Assembly (NCBI GenBank): GCA_025463305.1
Contig: JAOBWK010000001.1
Span: 1 to 27,656 of the forward strand
Length of the DNA: 27,656 nucleotides
Reading direction: 5' to 3'
From: Ilumatobacteraceae bacterium
Lineage (GTDB): Bacteria; Actinomycetota; Acidimicrobiia; Acidimicrobiales; Ilumatobacteraceae
Shown here: piece after piece, positions 26,988 through 27,656 of the stretch
How positions within the stretch are numbered: the first letter of the stretch is position 1
Layout of the letters: each line of letters begins with the position of its first letter
Notes under the pieces: model-generated
The model's input: the letters and a program-made list of their open reading frames with translations, nothing else
Databases searched by the model: none
What the model was told of the DNA's origin: nothing
Made by a program: the position numbers and the translations under genes

Positions 26988-27656
26988 ATGCAGGTCGACG
27001 AGTCGCGGGTCGCGGGCGAGCACGCCATCGATGCCGAGCGGGCAGCTCGCCTCGCCGCGCTCCAGCAGCGCCGCGATCAGGCCGCCGGACAGATCGGACG
27101 GCGCCGGCGCCACGCCGCAGCCGGCAGCCGCGTCGCCGCCACCGGGCTCGCCGCCACCGCCGTGATCGGCTTCACCGGCGCGATCGCGATGGCGAACCGT
27201 CCGGCGAGCAAGCCCGCCGCACCGGCCGCGCTGCCCGTGCCGACGACGATCGCCACGACGGTCACCGCGCCCGCCGCCACGCCCGCGTCGTCGGTCGCAC
27301 CGACCGTCGTCGCCTCGACGGTGCCCGAGCCGACCGAACCCGTCCGCGCCGCCGTCGCTCGGCACTCGGACGTGCTCGTGACGACCACCGTCGCCGTCCT
27401 CATCGTTCCGGCCGACGCCGTGCCATCGACCGAAGTGGTCGCGCCGGCGGCGCTGCTGCAGCTGCCCCCGGACTCGACCGTGGCACCTGCCGCGCCGAGC
27501 GCGCCGACGGCCACCACCGTCAAGGCCCACGGTTCGTCCTCGGCGCCTGCCGGCACGCCGCCGCCGACCACAGCACCCGCTCCCCCAGCGGCCGCCCCCG
27601 ACCAGACAGCGCCACCGGCGACGGCAGCGCCGGTCGCGGCCGCCCCGACGCCGACC
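26988..27656 (+). CDS. Unknown single-span protein with Pro/Ala/Thr-rich outer region (runs off right edge)
   Basis: From ATG 26988 the plus strand stays open for 223 codons to the window edge. Residues 1-45 are charged and Arg/Gln-rich (ARLAALQQRRDQAAGQIGRRRRHAAAG). A transmembrane helix follows at about 48-69 (RVAATGLAATAVIGFTGAIAMA). The remainder is low-complexity Pro, Ala, Thr and Val, typical of an extracytoplasmic spacer leading to a domain outside the window. The high GC at third positions fits coding use. GTG 26973 is an alternative start; a stop lies just upstream of it. It is divergent from nuoA. I cannot name a family; a short FMN-binding or other envelope domain could follow. Confidence 0.7.
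   Translation, partial: MQVDESRVAGEHAIDAERAARLAALQQRRDQAAGQIGRRRRHAAAGSRVAATGLAATAVIGFTGAIAMANRPASKPAAPAALPVPTTIATTVTAPAATPASSVAPTVVASTVPEPTEPVRAAVARHSDVLVTTTVAVLIVPADAVPSTEVVAPAALLQLPPDSTVAPAAPSAPTATTVKAHGSSSAPAGTPPPTTAPAPPAAAPDQTAPPATAAPVAAAPTPT

Overview
The window is GC-rich bacterial DNA with actinobacterial features: -10 boxes of the form TANNNT placed 6-8 nt before start codons, frequent GTG starts, an EfeUOB iron-uptake locus, a SigX5-type ECF sigma factor and a single-operon complex I. I suspect an Acidimicrobiia-like actinobacterium. That placement is inferred from protein style and gene content, not from a phylogenetic test.

Left part (1-5112): on the minus strand, a tRNA-Thr(GGT), tRNA-Met(CAT) and the start of tuf (EF-Tu) run off the left edge. 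A tRNA-Tyr(GTA) lies 4.5 kb away on the same strand. Between them are a GNAT N-acetyltransferase, a small winged-helix regulator behind an A/T-rich leader, a Uup-like ABC-F ATPase, an ABM-domain monooxygenase and an AraC-family regulator.

Middle (5113-14962): YajQ, then a SigX5-like ECF sigma factor with a C-terminal SnoaL domain, divergent from a stand-alone SnoaL-like protein across a clear 9-bp inverted repeat. Next come a 698-residue one-span membrane protein of unknown function and acetyl-CoA synthetase. Divergent from acsA is the iron-uptake operon efeU-efeO-efeB, headed by a promoter with a DtxR/IdeR-like element. The efeB reading frame is broken by an apparent one-base deletion.

Right part (14955-26827, minus strand): a tightly packed complex I operon in the order nuoA-B-C-D-H-I-J-K-L-M-N. 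It contains no nuoE, nuoF or nuoG; nuoD and nuoH overlap by 4 bp. The last gene encodes a MidA/NDUFAF7-family methyltransferase whose start lies inside the end of nuoN, a context that suggests complex I maturation. NuoL carries a histidine-rich tandem-repeat loop. Divergent from nuoA, an unrecognised one-span protein with a Pro/Ala/Thr-rich outer part runs off the right edge.

Most of the window is core metabolism. The points most worth a second look are the nuoN-midA overlap with the EFG-less nuo operon, the NuoL histidine repeat, the efeB frameshift, the tandem repeats between acsA and efeU, and the sigX5/snoaL operator-like palindrome.
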